Below are positions 24,401 to 34,525 of a DNA stretch of 64,000 nt, piece by piece. The stretch is from contig JANCRA010000014.1 in assembly GCA_024362935.1 (NCBI GenBank), forward strand, positions 13,594,258 through 13,658,257, written 5' to 3'. The number at the start of each line of letters is the position of its first letter. The first letter of the stretch is position 1. Source of the DNA: Setophaga petechia (lineage: Eukaryota; Chordata; Aves; Passeriformes; Parulidae). The notes beneath the pieces were generated by a model that worked only from the letters and a program-made list of their open reading frames with translations, was not told the origin of the DNA and did no database searches. Both the position numbers and the translations under genes were made by a program.

Positions 24401-25939
24401 GATTCAGCTGCAATGAGCTGGGTAGACACCCTGGAACTTGGCATAGAAACCTCAAGCTGTAACAGCTGCATTTTTTATTTTGTAGCAGAAATACTGAAAT
24501 TCTACTAGTTGCTGAAAAATATAGGAACTGGAGAAACAGAAGGGCAGACAGAAAACAAGAGCCTAAGTATACCCACAGGTTATGTGACACACAAGAATAA
24601 AACAAGTTACCTGTACTGCATACTTGTAGAATTGTTCTGACAGCTCTCCAAGCTCCTCCTCAGATTTATGGCCATTAGTGAACTGCTCCAGTCGATCTAA
24701 CTGCTGCACCTCAGCAACGGGATAGGGCTTCTCCTTCAGCAGCTGCAGGATCTGGAACCGGCACAGGCCCGTCACCAGCAACGTGTAGTGGGGCTTGGGC
24801 CAGTTGCTACCAACCACCTGAACTGCCAGGGCAGCAGTGCCAATCCTAAAAACACATCAAATCTTGTATTATCTGTCACCTTCCACAGAACATTTTGTGT
24901 GCTCCCTATCAGAAGCAACCAAGCTGTAGGTTGCAAGACCCTGATGGGTCATAGTTCCTATTGTGAAATGTAATCAAATTATTCAATTCCCTTTGTAACA
25001 CAGATTACAAAACCAAACCCCTAAAACCTGAACACAAATGAGTTAACTGAAAAACTAAGAAAGGTACTGTAATATCAGTCATGCAATTTAGAAACATATG
25101 TCATTTTTTCATAATGGATCTGGCTGTGGACAGGCACACTGACACTTCTGCTGAAGCAATATGTACTGGGAAATGGGAGTGTCTGTAAACGACAGTTCTT
25201 CCCAGCCTTGAGCTGAATCAATATTTTAGATCACCGGACCTACTGAAGCAGATTTACAACAGAAGTTATTTTCTTGCAACATCTGACTAAATCCACTGAT
25301 ACGATAAAGTTCGGAAAGTAAGGGTTACATCATGTTAGTTTCACCAGACAGATATACAGTTCTTTTTTTTTAATATTAACTAAGCCAATAGCCGTGTTAC
25401 CTATTAGGTGAAAAATTCTGTGGTTAACAGCTGCGACAGCCCTAGAGCTGCGTTCTTTCGTCTTATTTTGCTCGGCCACCTCAGCCTCTTTTCAAAGTTC
25501 CCCTCCGCCCAGCCCGTCCCGGCCCCTCGCCCGCTGGGCCGGTTGTGTGACCGGGTTTCGGGGAGGGCAGAGGCGTTTCCCGGGGCCGGCGGAGCGGGGC
25601 GGCCCCGCGGGGGGACCCCACGGCGAGCCCCGGCCGGGGAGGCCGGGCCGGGCTCCGGGGGACCCGCAGGCCGCGAGGGCGGCAGGAGAGCCGGGCCGAG
25701 CCGCACCTGTGCAGGTTGGGCAGGTCGTCGCAGTCGGACGTGGGGTCGCTGGTGTTGGGGATGACACCGATGATGGTGCTCCGCAGCGAGGTGCCCTTCA
25801 GCAGCCGGCTGCGCACCAGCTGCATGTTCCGCGGCGAGTCCACGCTGGTGCGCATGGTGGAGCCGGGCAGGAGGACGCTCTCGTGCGTGAGCAGCAGCGG
25901 CAGCCGGGTCGGGATCTGGATAGCGCTGCCCGCCGCCAT
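6284..25939 (-). CDS. LONP2: LONP2, peroxisomal Lon protease 2 (5' part, coding exons 1-11; 3' exons outside window)
   Basis: This is an ATP-dependent AAA+ serine protease of the peroxisomal matrix. The family degrades damaged or processed peroxisomal proteins and is linked to PTS2 protein processing and beta-oxidation. Coding exons on the minus strand are 25707-25939, 24611-24845, 23799-23930, 22357-22479, 21408-21568, 21110-21204, 19614-19872, 13969-14110, 8120-8270, 7424-7550 and 6284-6417. They sum to 1792 nt, or 597 codons plus one base, and every junction is GT-AG with matching phase. Domain order is: Lon N-terminal domain (about residues 10-220), linker with an acidic run (about 258-268), then AAA+ with Walker A GPPGVGKT (374-381), Walker B FLLDEVD (438-444), sensor-1 Asn 491, Arg finger 503 and sensor-2 Arg 561. 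The family is about 850 residues. The Ser-Lys protease domain and C-terminal peroxisomal signal are encoded left of position 1. Identity is near certain from the almost unchanged match to vertebrate LONP2. Confidence 0.97.
6418..7423 (-). other. LONP2 intron 10
   Basis: This 1006-bp AT-rich intron lies between exons 10 and 11. I see no repeat or RNA gene in it. Confidence 0.85.
7424..7550 (-). CDS. LONP2: LONP2 coding exon 10
   Basis: This exon encodes residues 511-552 ([20 protein letters not shown] to VTTLGIIT), the start of the AAA+ alpha-helical lid. The acceptor AG at 7551-7552 is preceded on the coding strand by a run of 16 T (plus-strand A run at 7560-7575), forming an unusually pure polypyrimidine tract. 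The donor GTAATT starts at 7423. Confidence 0.95.
7551..8119 (-). other. LONP2 intron 9
   Basis: This 569-bp intron contains a 16-A run at 7560-7575 (T on the sense strand) that forms the polypyrimidine tract of the exon 10 acceptor. Nothing else is recognised. Confidence 0.85.
8120..8270 (-). CDS. LONP2: LONP2 coding exon 9 (sensor 1, Arg finger)
   Basis: This exon encodes residues 461-510 ([20 protein letters not shown] to [10 protein letters not shown]). It carries the sensor-1 Asn of FIATANTT and the arginine finger of LLDRME. The acceptor AG is at 8271-8272 and the donor GTAACA starts at 8119. Confidence 0.96.
8271..13968 (-). other. LONP2 intron 8
   Basis: This 5698-bp intron is AT-rich, with short ORFs only. 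It has a perfect-but-one 26-bp tandem duplication at 13358-13409. No mobile element or RNA gene is recognised. Confidence 0.8.
13358..13409. repeat. 26-bp tandem duplication
   Basis: Two adjacent copies (13358-13383 and 13384-13409) of a unit starting AACACTCATCACACCATAAT differ by one base near the end. It is intronic. Confidence 0.9.
13969..14110 (-). CDS. LONP2: LONP2 coding exon 8 (Walker B)
   Basis: This exon encodes residues 413-460 ([16 protein letters not shown] to DPAAALLE). It contains the pore-loop Tyr-Val motif (YVGSMPGRI) and Walker B FLLDEVDK with the catalytic Asp-Glu pair intact. The introns on both sides are about 5.5 kb, the longest complete ones here. The donor GTAAGA starts at 13968. 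Confidence 0.97.
14111..19613 (-). other. LONP2 intron 7
   Basis: This 5503-bp intron has G/T-rich simple sequence at about 15560-15660 and 16805-16835 (TTTTGGG units). No exon, RNA gene or clear transposon is recognised. Confidence 0.8.
19614..19872 (-). CDS. LONP2: LONP2 coding exon 7 (Walker A)
   Basis: This is the longest exon (259 bp), encoding residues 328-412. It starts [20 protein letters not shown] and carries the P-loop [15 protein letters not shown], followed by [18 protein letters not shown]. This is the nucleotide-binding half of the AAA+ domain. The P-loop Lys and Thr are intact. The acceptor AG is at 19873-19874 and the donor GTAATT starts at 19613. Confidence 0.97.
19873..21109 (-). 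other. LONP2 intron 6
   Basis: This 1237-bp AT-rich intron shows nothing recognisable. Confidence 0.8.
21110..21204 (-). CDS. LONP2: LONP2 coding exon 6
   Basis: This exon encodes residues 295-326 ([20 protein letters not shown] to WNKSTK), the conserved Lon helical region containing the [11 protein letters not shown] and ELPW motifs. It is 95 bp. Intron 5 before it is only 203 bp, the shortest in the gene. The donor GTAAAC starts at 21109, and the split Asp codon continues in exon 7. Confidence 0.95.
21408..21568 (-). CDS. LONP2: LONP2 coding exon 5 (acidic linker)
   Basis: This exon encodes residues 242-294 plus two bases. It holds an acidic low-complexity run ([11 protein letters not shown]) coded by a GAG/GAA/GAT tract, followed by a conserved helix ([14 protein letters not shown]). 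The acceptor AG is at 21569-21570 and the donor GTAGGA starts at 21407. The split Arg codon (AG + A) joins it to exon 6. Confidence 0.95.
21569..22356 (-). other. LONP2 intron 4
   Basis: This 788-bp AT-rich intron shows nothing recognisable. Confidence 0.8.
22357..22479 (-). CDS. LONP2: LONP2 coding exon 4
   Basis: This exon encodes residues 201-241 ([13 protein letters not shown] to KSKQDDDKR), the long charged helix before the AAA+ module. It is 123 bp, phase 0 on both sides. The acceptor AG is at 22480-22481 and the donor GTATGG starts at 22356. Confidence 0.95.
22480..23798 (-). other. LONP2 intron 3
   Basis: This 1319-bp intron shows nothing recognisable. Confidence 0.8.
23799..23930 (-). 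CDS. LONP2: LONP2 coding exon 3
   Basis: This exon encodes residues 157-200 ([15 protein letters not shown] to TTNQEKLQ), a helical segment that ends the N-terminal domain. It is 132 bp, phase 0 on both sides. The acceptor AG is at 23931-23932 and the donor GTATTG starts at 23798. Confidence 0.95.
23931..24610 (-). other. LONP2 intron 2
   Basis: This 680-bp intron shows nothing recognisable. Confidence 0.8.
24611..24845 (-). CDS. LONP2: LONP2 coding exon 2
   Basis: This exon encodes residues 78-156 ([10 protein letters not shown]... to YKYAVQ), the core of the Lon N-terminal substrate-binding domain, including the family motif [13 protein letters not shown]. The acceptor AG is at 24846-24847 and the donor GTAACT starts at 24610. 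The first base completes the Arg codon left open by exon 1. Confidence 0.96.
24846..25706 (-). other. LONP2 intron 1
   Basis: This 861-bp intron has an exon-1-proximal quarter (about 25480-25706) that belongs to the CpG island. The rest is AT-rich. Confidence 0.85.
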
Positions 25940-26400
25940 GGCTGCTCGCACCTTCGCCCTGCCCGTGCCCTGCCGCGCCCCTCACGCCGGCCCCGCCGCC
26001 ATGGCAGCCCGGCCCCTCACGCGCCGCGGCCCCGCCCTCTACGGGCGCCGGCAGGGACCGGCCGCGTGCTCCCCGCCCGCTGCGCCCTCTGGCGGCGGCG
26101 ACCGCGCTGCTCCCGGCCCGGGCCCCGATTCGCCCCCATCGCTCCCGAATCGGCCCCGCCTGCCCCGAATCGCCCCCATCGCTCCCGAATCGGCCCCGCC
26201 GCTCCCGAGGCGCTTCCGCGGCTCCTACTGCTGCTCCTGGGGTCTCTCGGGTCCGATCTCCTTGCAAACAGCGAGCCGAGCAGGTCCCCTTCAGTCCCGC
26301 CGAGGCCGCTGGGCCGCCGGCAGGTGTCAGGCTGGCACTGGCAATGGGTGTGGGCCGAGCGCTCCGAGGAGCGCGAGGGGCTCCGACATTGGAGAGGGAG
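25480..26400 (-). promoter_or_regulatory. LONP2: CpG island promoter of LONP2
   Basis: Sharply GC- and CpG-rich DNA surrounds exon 1, from the 5' part of intron 1 to about 460 bp upstream of the ATG, flanked by AT-rich sequence. Transcription probably starts within about 25950-26200. There is no obvious TATA box, as usual for a housekeeping peroxisomal gene. A 40-bp unit is duplicated in tandem at about 26125-26204 (CGCCCCCATCGCTCCCGAAT core at 26131 and 26171). The exact start site cannot be set from sequence alone. Confidence 0.8.
25707..25939 (-). CDS. LONP2: LONP2 coding exon 1 (start codon, N-terminal domain)
   Basis: This exon encodes residues 1-77 plus two bases. The start is the ATG at 25939, in a good context (purine at -3, G at +4). 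It opens [20 protein letters not shown], which aligns with the start of vertebrate LONP2. An in-frame GTG lies 12 nt upstream, but there is no earlier in-frame ATG nearby. The exon holds the first strands of the Lon substrate-binding domain ([13 protein letters not shown]). The donor GTGCGG begins at 25706. It lies inside the CpG island. Confidence 0.96.
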
Positions 26401-26530
26401 AGTGTGACAAGTGCTCTGTTCAGTGGGACTGCTACGAGGTGAAATCCCCTTTTTTGTTGGTTTTTACACAACTGTGCTCTCCTGCATCCGCGCTCCGAGT
26501 CGAAGGGCTCAGCATCCTGGTTCAGAGCCC

Positions 26531-26660
26531 GAGAATCGTTCGGGCTGGAAGCAGCTCTGGAGATCACCCAGTCCCAGCCCCTGCCGAGGCAGGCTCACCT
26601 GGCGCAGGTGGCACAGGAACGCCCCCGGCGGGTTTGAAGTGCCCGGGTGAAAGGGCTCCA
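26531..26660 (-). mobile_element. CR1 LINE 3' fragment on the shore of the LONP2 CpG island
   Basis: The plus strand reads as the reverse complement of the CR1 3' end: GAGAATCGTTCGGGCTGGAA, then GAGATCACCCAGTCC, then AGGCAGGCTCACCTGGCGCA and GGTGGCACAGGAACG. The order matches CR1. It carries several extra CpG/GC changes compared with the usual consensus. Confidence 0.75.
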
Positions 26661-29600
26661 AGCACTGAGCCCTATGGAGAGCTCAAACAAAAATGTGAGG
26701 TTTAGAAACTTTCCTTTTTAATTTTTCCCCCCGTTGGTAAATCAGGTGCAATATCAAAATTGCATAATGCAGTGAACTAGGTTAGCCAATCTCTTGTTAA
26801 TCACTGCCTTGCATGATTCCCGCTGAACAAAGGTAATCCTGTACAGAGGGGAAATCACAGTAGCAGCAAACTGACAATTTGAAATGCGAAAGGATAGCTG
26901 CAGTTAAAACCTTGCCTAATCATGGGGTTTATTAAAACCTTCATCTGCTGGTTTACTGGAAAATGCACGGTAATAGGATATTTGGAAATACCACCAATAT
27001 ATTTAAGTGCAAGGAGTTATTACAGCTGAGAAAAGTATCTTCTAAAGCTACCACCTCAGGTACCTTAGAAAGAAGCTGGAATTTAATGTACTATTCAAGA
27101 TGACATTTAGAAAACATTAATATAAAAGGGCACATAACACATGTGGAAAGTGTTTTGTGAATTTCCCAATGTTAAATATAATTACTCTGTAAACATATGT
27201 TCAACACTAACAAATGTTTAAGCATCTCTAACTATATTTGTTTGGAATATGAATACAAACTAAACCTAAAGGTTAAATATTTGCTCATCATGTTTATTGA
27301 GTAATTTTCTCAGTTTGAGTATTTTGATTAAAAAGAATCTACAAATGGCATCATGTTTATTCTGCAGACTACCGTTTTCTACTTCCTTCAAAGATGACTG
27401 GTATCTGTTGTCATTAACAATACTTTCTTAATTAATTCTGGAGCTATATCAAAAAATCTCAATTATTACAATTAATTTTAAATTCCTTTCAGTTTCTCCT
27501 GAGCAACTCTCAATACCCAGGGCTGTGTTTTACTGTGTGTACTAAGCAATACTACAGGGTCACATCCTGATTATGATGTCGAGATAGTACTGGATCCCCC
27601 AAATTGTATTTTGCTTAAATACAGATAGATCACATTTGAGCAACAACCTTTCAGAATGTTTTTCTAGACTAGCTGAACATTTCTTGACACCTGGAGAAGC
27701 AGTGTAGCAGTAAGTACTAAGATATGCCTTCAGCTTGGGGACTATAAGATTAAAAGGGACAATTGCCACAGGGTCTGACCTCCTCTAACTCTCACCAGCA
27801 ACTTCTGCATCAAGTCCATGTTTTTGACTTCCACTGTATCTCAAAGGCATTCAGCCTTGGTTGTGAGTGACTGCAAGAGAGCACCTGCCACCTCTATGGG
27901 TGTGCTGTTCAGTAGTTGATTACCTGGTTAAAATTTGCACCTTGCAAATTCTACTTGTACTCTTGGCTTCCAGAGCCTGGCTTCTGTTGTACCCAACAGA
28001 CTGAAGAGTTGCCTCCTATAATAAATATCATTCCTCAGTGACCACAACCAGTGCTCCATGATTGAGTCATGGTTTAACTTTGAGCTTCTCTTTCTCAGTT
28101 TTTAAATGAAGTCTCATCCTCCTTAAAATGTAGGCAGCCTATAACTGCAGCAATCATCTTGCAAATGTTATATAAATGTCATATAATACCCTCTTAGTGT
28201 TTGCATTCAGTGTTCCCTGCCTGTGAAATGCTGTGTGAAGGTTGTTTGGCTACAGCCCCCTTTCACACAGCTCAGGTGGTCCTGCTTTGGTCTGGGTGCA
28301 GCACAAGCCTGGCTGAAGGAGAGGGGTGTCAGTGCAATGGGTACAGACAGGGACCACTCTAGCAGATGGTGAAGGGCACCTGTGCTCCCCAGTTCATAAA
28401 TCTGTGTCCTGCAGGGTCTCTGCTTCCTCTCTCTGAAGCTGGACTGACACAACAGCTGGACCCCACAGAATTTTCACTGGTAGAACAGCTGGGCACTGGT
28501 TTGGGTCCCAGTTAAGCATGTAAGTAGTGGTGTTCATTTCATGTGCTTCAGAGACTGACAGCATGCCATGCTCTTCCCGAGCTCCTTGGGAGACCTTACT
28601 AAGGATTTTGCAATGATGATCTTCTCGAGACCCATTTCTGTAAAAAGGATTGCAATTCACAGATATCTATATTTTATGCCTGTAAAACTCATATACATTT
28701 TCCTCTCCCCCCAGCTCTGCATTATTTCTTCTGTTTACACAAACAGAAGAGAGCTCAGTATTTCCAAAAACCAAGACCGAGCCACCTCACAGGGAAGACT
28801 TGAGGTTAATGTGTTTGAGATTAAAGCTCAGTAATTTTCTCCTAAGATGTGCACACACTTCTCTTCTGCCTCCTCACTAGCACTCTTTAAAGCTCTCAAG
28901 CCCTCTGCAGCTATTTTATAAAACAAGATTCTCAGTCTGTCATCAGACTTTCCCTTTCTCATGCTGCTTCTATTTCATACTCAAAGATTGTTTGATGCAG
29001 TGATGTTCTTTAGGAACGACTTCTCTCCAGTCTCAACTGCTATGTCTATAAATCAAAGAGAAAAAAGTTTTCCCATTTTCTTTTCAAATTCCCTCTCTAC
29101 TGGGAGATAACCTAAGAGCCTCTCTTAAAAATTACATAATCTGGCTCTAAATAAAACAAAACAGTTTTTCCTAAAGATGCTGTGAAAATATACTCTGAAT
29201 TGATTCAAGGTCTGTTTCTATACATCATTTAATATGAGATATCCAATAAGGACTATACAAGTTTGGTGCAATATGAAGAATTGACTGTCAGAATTTTGAA
29301 AGGCATGTTATGATAAAACATGCATTTTGTGAATTCTGAGGTGAGGGTTATATGGATGCATGGTCTGTGCACAGGTGGACTTCATAACTTCTCTGTTCAC
29401 TAGATTATTTTCCTCATTAATACTTCCTCCAACCCAGATGCTTCCTACCATCTTGGCCTGCATCACAAATACCTCAAAAATCTTTAAAAAAACATAATTA
29501 GGAAGGAGGTTTATGTAAGGCTATTGAAAGGATGTAATAATAAAACTGAACTGCATTTTAAAGTGCATTTATTTTAATGTCCAACTTTTTTAAGTGTAAG

Positions 29601-32600
29601 GTTGAAGTGGAATTTTTAAAATCTGTTTTTTAAATGTAGTCTTTGTTATTATTTGTATCCTCAGTCATTCCTCCTTTGCACAAAAGAATTTGGTTTTTTT
29701 CAGATCCTGATTGATTAAAAAGCTGCAGTTGGTTGTGTAAGAGCAGCACATGGAGCACACACCAGGAGCTGCTGGCAGCACTTTACTGACTACCAGAGTG
29801 AGAGACCTTTCAGACATTGCTGAAGCTCTGTGGAGGATTCTTTATGGCAACTGTAAAATGTGTTTTAGGAGTAAGTGCTAACAGACCTCACCAGAGCAGC
29901 TGAACTTAAAGGCTTAATCTTTTATTCAAAAGTATGAGTGAACTCCAAGAAAGGGACAGGGGGAGGTACACAGGAAGAGGAATTCAAATTACTGTTAAAA
30001 ATTGAAACTTGAGCTAGAATAGCATGGGGCAGAGAGAGTTCTCACCTGCCTTGCCTAACCAGATTTTCACACCAGATATATCCATACCACAAAAAAATAA
30101 AGATTCAGAGGAACTTCTAAAGGACAGAAAATATCCATGGGAAATTGAAGCAATGCCATCAGTAGAGCTGTGCTGGTGAGGATACAGCTGAAGGAATTGA
30201 AAAGGAATTTCATTCACACTTAGTTTTGCTGCACACAATACCATACTACCTGGAATGTATTTTTTTTTTCTTTTTAATCTGCATACTGCCAAATCAGCCT
30301 TTTTAGAGAACTGCTAGTAAGAGATAAAAATATGTTCCCTTAGTATAATGCAACTGAATGAAAGAGCTGAAAAGGCTACATTTGAGGCTTAGATATATTT
30401 GCTAAGGTTTTGTAAGCCTAACCCTCCATTTTTTTAACCTCATAAAGTGGAAAAAATTTTGCCTCCAAAGACGAGAAATGTGGAAAATAGTGGAGTTACT
30501 GCCACAGCTTATTGAAATAAATACTCTTCCAAGTCAAACTCAATCATATTTGTAGTCAATATTTTAGTGAAGCAACAGTTTGAAGGAGCTGCAGAGTCAC
30601 ATTTTTATGTCTTTCTTACCCAAGGGAGCATTTTCTTTCCCATTGTTCAAATGAAATTTGCTGACTGACACCTAAAAATACATGCAAATTTTCTGAAGTA
30701 ATTTTAGTGTTTGACCTTACAGAAAGTCCACACAGACTGAGGGATGGAGCCCAGAATTATTCCATAGACATAAGCACAGTAAAGTTTGGGAATGAACAGG
30801 AGTTTTGCTTTTTCTCCTTAGCAACCAAATAGGCAGCCTGGTCTGAATTTAGTTACTCTTCTGTGTTTCCAACAGTTTGAGAGGATATTAACTGCACACT
30901 GTAGGTCAATCAATTCAAGAATGTTTTCCTACCTGATCCCTTTCAAATCTGCAGGATAATGATTCTCTACATGAACCACGACCTACTCTGCTTTCAGTTA
31001 TTCAAACAAATTTTATCAATGTTATTCAATTGTTCAGAGGTGAAACCCTTAAAAATTAAAGTTAATAGAAGCAATTACCTATGTCTGAATTAGCAAAATA
31101 ATCCTCTCATTCTTTGCTGTTGTATCTGCACTCTGCCTTTTGGCAGGGGCTGTGTTACACAGCCACCCAACCCTTCAGTGCCAGTCTGACCACGATACAA
31201 ATGAAGGGAGTTCTTAGTCAAAATGCAATCCATCATGTCATCTTCACAAATATTTTTAAGCTGCCAAATATTATAAATATTGTTCCAGCCACTGCATTGA
31301 TTTAAAGCCACTAAGTAATCATAACTGTGTACTCCCTGAGGATGTTCCAGGAAATCATATACTAGAACCAATTTCCTCTCTAATATAGTTGTGGAAATTC
31401 AGGTCAGGTAGCCACTGACCTCATTGTCTGAAATTCTGAAATCTCCACAGCACAAACATATAACGTGTACATGGCAACAAAATTGCTGCTTTGTGCTGAT
31501 TCCTCTAAAGTACATAAATCAAGTTAAACCAATTATATTTTTTATAGAAATTATTACGTTAGCTAAGCACAAGAGCATCCACAGTTCTACACTTTCCCCC
31601 TGTTGGCCCTCTTGTAGCATATTATGATAGAGAAAATACAAAACATGGCAGATAAAGGTACATTTGGTTTTGCCTATTGCCTCTTTGTAAAACTTTCATG
31701 TGTACAAACTTATTTTCAGTACATATTATAAAAACTAAAAATCCTTACCAGTTCCAAAAATCCTGGGAGTCTTGCCAAAAACTGCTGTGAATAAAAATAA
31801 AGATAAAAGAAAGACAGGAATTTTAGACATTATAAAGTCTATAATAAATAGCTGAGAGTGTTTTGTGATTTACAAATATGAGATTTACTGAGTCACTGTG
31901 ATGTGTATCATTTTCTTAAACTGGACAGATATTGCAGCTTCATGATGAAGTATGAAGCACACTTCAGAACTGGCCTCAGTGAAGAGTCTTCCATTTAATT
32001 AGCAGTTTCTCTGGTACCATCTGAGACAGCAAGACATGTTACATACATGACTTCTGTTTCTAATTCAATCATTTATTTTGGGATTATTTCTTCAGGATAG
32101 GAAGAAGCAAACACAATCCTGAATGCATTTCAAAATGGACTACAAATTAGGGGATGAAAAAACAATATTGATTTCCCCACACCTCTGCATAAAACTTGAC
32201 ATTTTGCTCCACTTTGTTCTCCTCACATTAATTTGCTTTTATAGCCGCTTTTGCCAGAGAGACAAACAATCTCTGTTGATTTATCTAGTTACCTCTGGAA
32301 AGCATTAATATTGATAGAGTGAAAACATGTCAAGCAGGTTCCTTTCCACTTAAGGAATTTTCCCCTGAATTGTGGAAATGCAGCAGAAAAGAAATAGCAA
32401 TGCTGAGCTTTTTGTGTTCATTTAGAAGCTGTTTAGGAAGGGAGGAGCACATTTCTGTCAATTGCACTGAAGAAAGCCCAGCAGGTTCAATTCTGGCATG
32501 GAAATATGAATGGCAGCAATGGCTTTGCTCTCATCCACCCAGTCCAGAGCGGATGAAAGGCTGTGCCACGCACATTCCAGAGCAAGGCAAGAGGCACAGC

Positions 32601-32899
32601 ACTGAGAACTCAGAACCCTCACCCAGCACCGCCTGCTCTGCAGCAGCCACTGAGAACCACGACACTGGTGCTAAATAAAAATGTCTAATAATGGACATCT
32701 GGCTAGTTTTTTTAAAATTGAGACACAGATTACTATCTCTGTTTGCTACCAACCTCTTGTTCATTGGTTGGGGGTTTTTTACAAAATGTCTAGAATTTAT
32801 ATTAGAATTTTTCAAAGTAGTTTCCATAAAGAAACAGATGAAAAGCCTGACTGTTTTATGTTAAGTGCAGGGAATATTCTTTTCAGCCTCATCTGTTTC
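26661..32899. other. Intergenic, AT-rich; no gene recognised
   Basis: Only short ORFs occur, none with a known motif. I saw no ABC-transporter signature or other neighbour exon, although short exons could be missed by eye. Confidence 0.55.
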
Positions 32900-33560
32900 A
32901 ACAGTTGCTGAACCCTGCCGGGCTGCCCAGGACCCAGGGAAACAAAGGCGGCGGCGAAGACCTTCCAAGATGGCGCCCGCGTGTGGGGAGGCAGAGGGAC
33001 CGTGACGGACAAACCCCCCTGGGCTCAACCTTTGCCCGAACACAAAACCGGGCAGCTGCCGGGGCTGCTGCAGGACTTGCGGAGCAGCTCTGGCAGCAGG
33101 TGGGAATCGGTGGTACTGCCCGGGAGCTGCGGCCCCTCGGTGTGAGGCTCTCCCGGAGCCACGGCGCTGTCGGTGCGGGGTCGGTGCTGCCGCCCGCTGC
33201 CCTCCGCAGCCCCGCGCGGGCTCCATCGCTGCCGCTGCGGCCGTTCCTGGGCCCTTGGGCCGCGGAGGGAAGAACCGCTCTCAGCAGGCACCCAAAGTGC
33301 CCCGACAGCTCGGGCCCCGTCCTGCCCACAGGCCTTGTGAAATGCACCCGGCAGCGCAGCTGCTCGCCGGGCCGCTGCTGCCATCTAAAGCACGCCCGGA
33401 GCGAGCCTGGGCCAGGGGGAAGCCAGAGAAGCGCGGGCCTCGCGCTGCCACAGCTCCGCCGCCACCGGGGAAAGGTGGGAGGGCGCAGCGTGGAGCCTTG
33501 AAGAGCATCAACGTTCATTGCATAACATGCGGCTCTGGGAAAATGTGCTCTCCATGGTAC
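32900..33560. promoter_or_regulatory. Isolated CpG-rich block with YY1-type motif (orphan CpG island)
   Basis: About 650 bp of CpG-dense sequence sits between AT-rich flanks. AAGATGGCGCC at 32967-32977 resembles a YY1 element of the kind found at promoters and start codons. The ATG inside it (32970) opens an 11-codon ORF that stops at 33003-33005. Possible plus-strand donors (CAG|GTGGGA near 33098, AAG|GTGGGA near 33474) and an AATAAA near 33580 are present. Long ORFs on both strands (198 and 236 codons) fit the lack of stops in GC-rich DNA and match no family I know. It may be the promoter of an unannotated or non-coding transcript. Confidence 0.45.
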
Positions 33561-33824
33561 TTCTAGAGATGGCTTCCAATAAACTAGCTGACAGTGCAAG
33601 AAATACATTTTATTTCTTCATTTGTTTCCTATAAAAATGTCTTACACCGTTTGGGTATTGGACAAAAGTCCATCAAGTATGTTACTTGATTCTAGCATCT
33701 TAAAAAAGTACAGGTTGCAAACATTGAAGCAAAACAAAGGTTTAATTGAGTAAAAACATTTTAATTGAGTAAAGAACTATGGAGATAACAAAGAACAAAA
33801 CCTTTACTGGATATCATAGCACAT

Positions 33825-34445
33825 TTAGATAGCATTACATTGTCTACTTTCATAGCTCTAAGTTCTGCACGCTATTTATGAACAATTTCACTTATATTCT
33901 TATTTCATGAATATATTCTTTACAATATTTTTATAGTCTATACTTAAAAGGAAAACTTCTTAAACATCTAAATACAATCTGCATTTGGAAAGGTAAAATA
34001 TACAAGCTATATATACTCTATTCCCCTGGCTGCAGCCCTGTGCACATTTACTTAGCGTTACATTTGCTACTTTGATAGAACGACGTCCTATTTACAAACA
34101 ATTTTTACTTATATTCCTGTATAATTTTCTTATATTCGTATTCTCTATACATAAAATGAAAACTTCCTAAACATTTAAAATACAATCTGCTTTTGGAAAG
34201 GTAAAATATCTAGTCTAACAATGAATACTTCTCTATTGCCTAGATTAAACCCTGTGCACCTTTACATAGCATTCCATTTGCTACTTTTATAGAACTACTT
34301 CCTATTTATGAACAATTTCATAAATATTCTTATGCTTAAAATGAAAAATTCTTAAGCATCTAAAATACAACTTGCTTTTGGGAAGGTAAAAACATACAGC
34401 CTGGGAATGAATACTAGTGTATTCCCTGGATGCAGTTCTGTCCCA
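33825..34445. repeat. Three tandem copies of a ~214-223 bp AT-rich unit
   Basis: AGC(A/G)TT(A/C)CATT(T/G) followed by GCTAC or a close variant recurs at 33831, 34054 and 34268. Each is followed at the same spacing by CTATTTA(T/C)(G/A)AACAATTT, AAAATGAAAA(C/A)TTC, TACAA(T/C)(C/T)TGC(A/T)TTTGG(A/G)AAGGTAAAA and CCCTGTGCAC or a variant. The third copy has lost an internal stretch. The array lies directly 3' of the ITPRIPL1-like fragment. The family is unknown. Confidence 0.85.
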
Positions 34446-34525
34446 AAGTTTCTTGTGGGAAGGGCTTGGCAGATGTGTTGACCATCCCTTTTATCCCCTT
34501 GTCTCTTCTGAATTCTGCGTGTCCT

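Noticed and set aside
25940..25951. Upstream in-frame GTG as the LONP2 start
   Set aside because: The ATG at 25939 has a good context and aligns with the known LONP2 N-terminus; GTG starts are rare in vertebrates.
25404..26567. 387-codon minus-strand and 286/329-codon plus-strand ORFs
   Set aside because: They lie in the CpG island, where stops are rare. The true LONP2 exon 1 frame is a different one and ends at a clear splice donor.
32898..33608. 236-codon minus-strand and 198-codon plus-strand ORFs
   Set aside because: Both come from a GC-rich block with few stops, overlap each other and have no recognisable family or domain.
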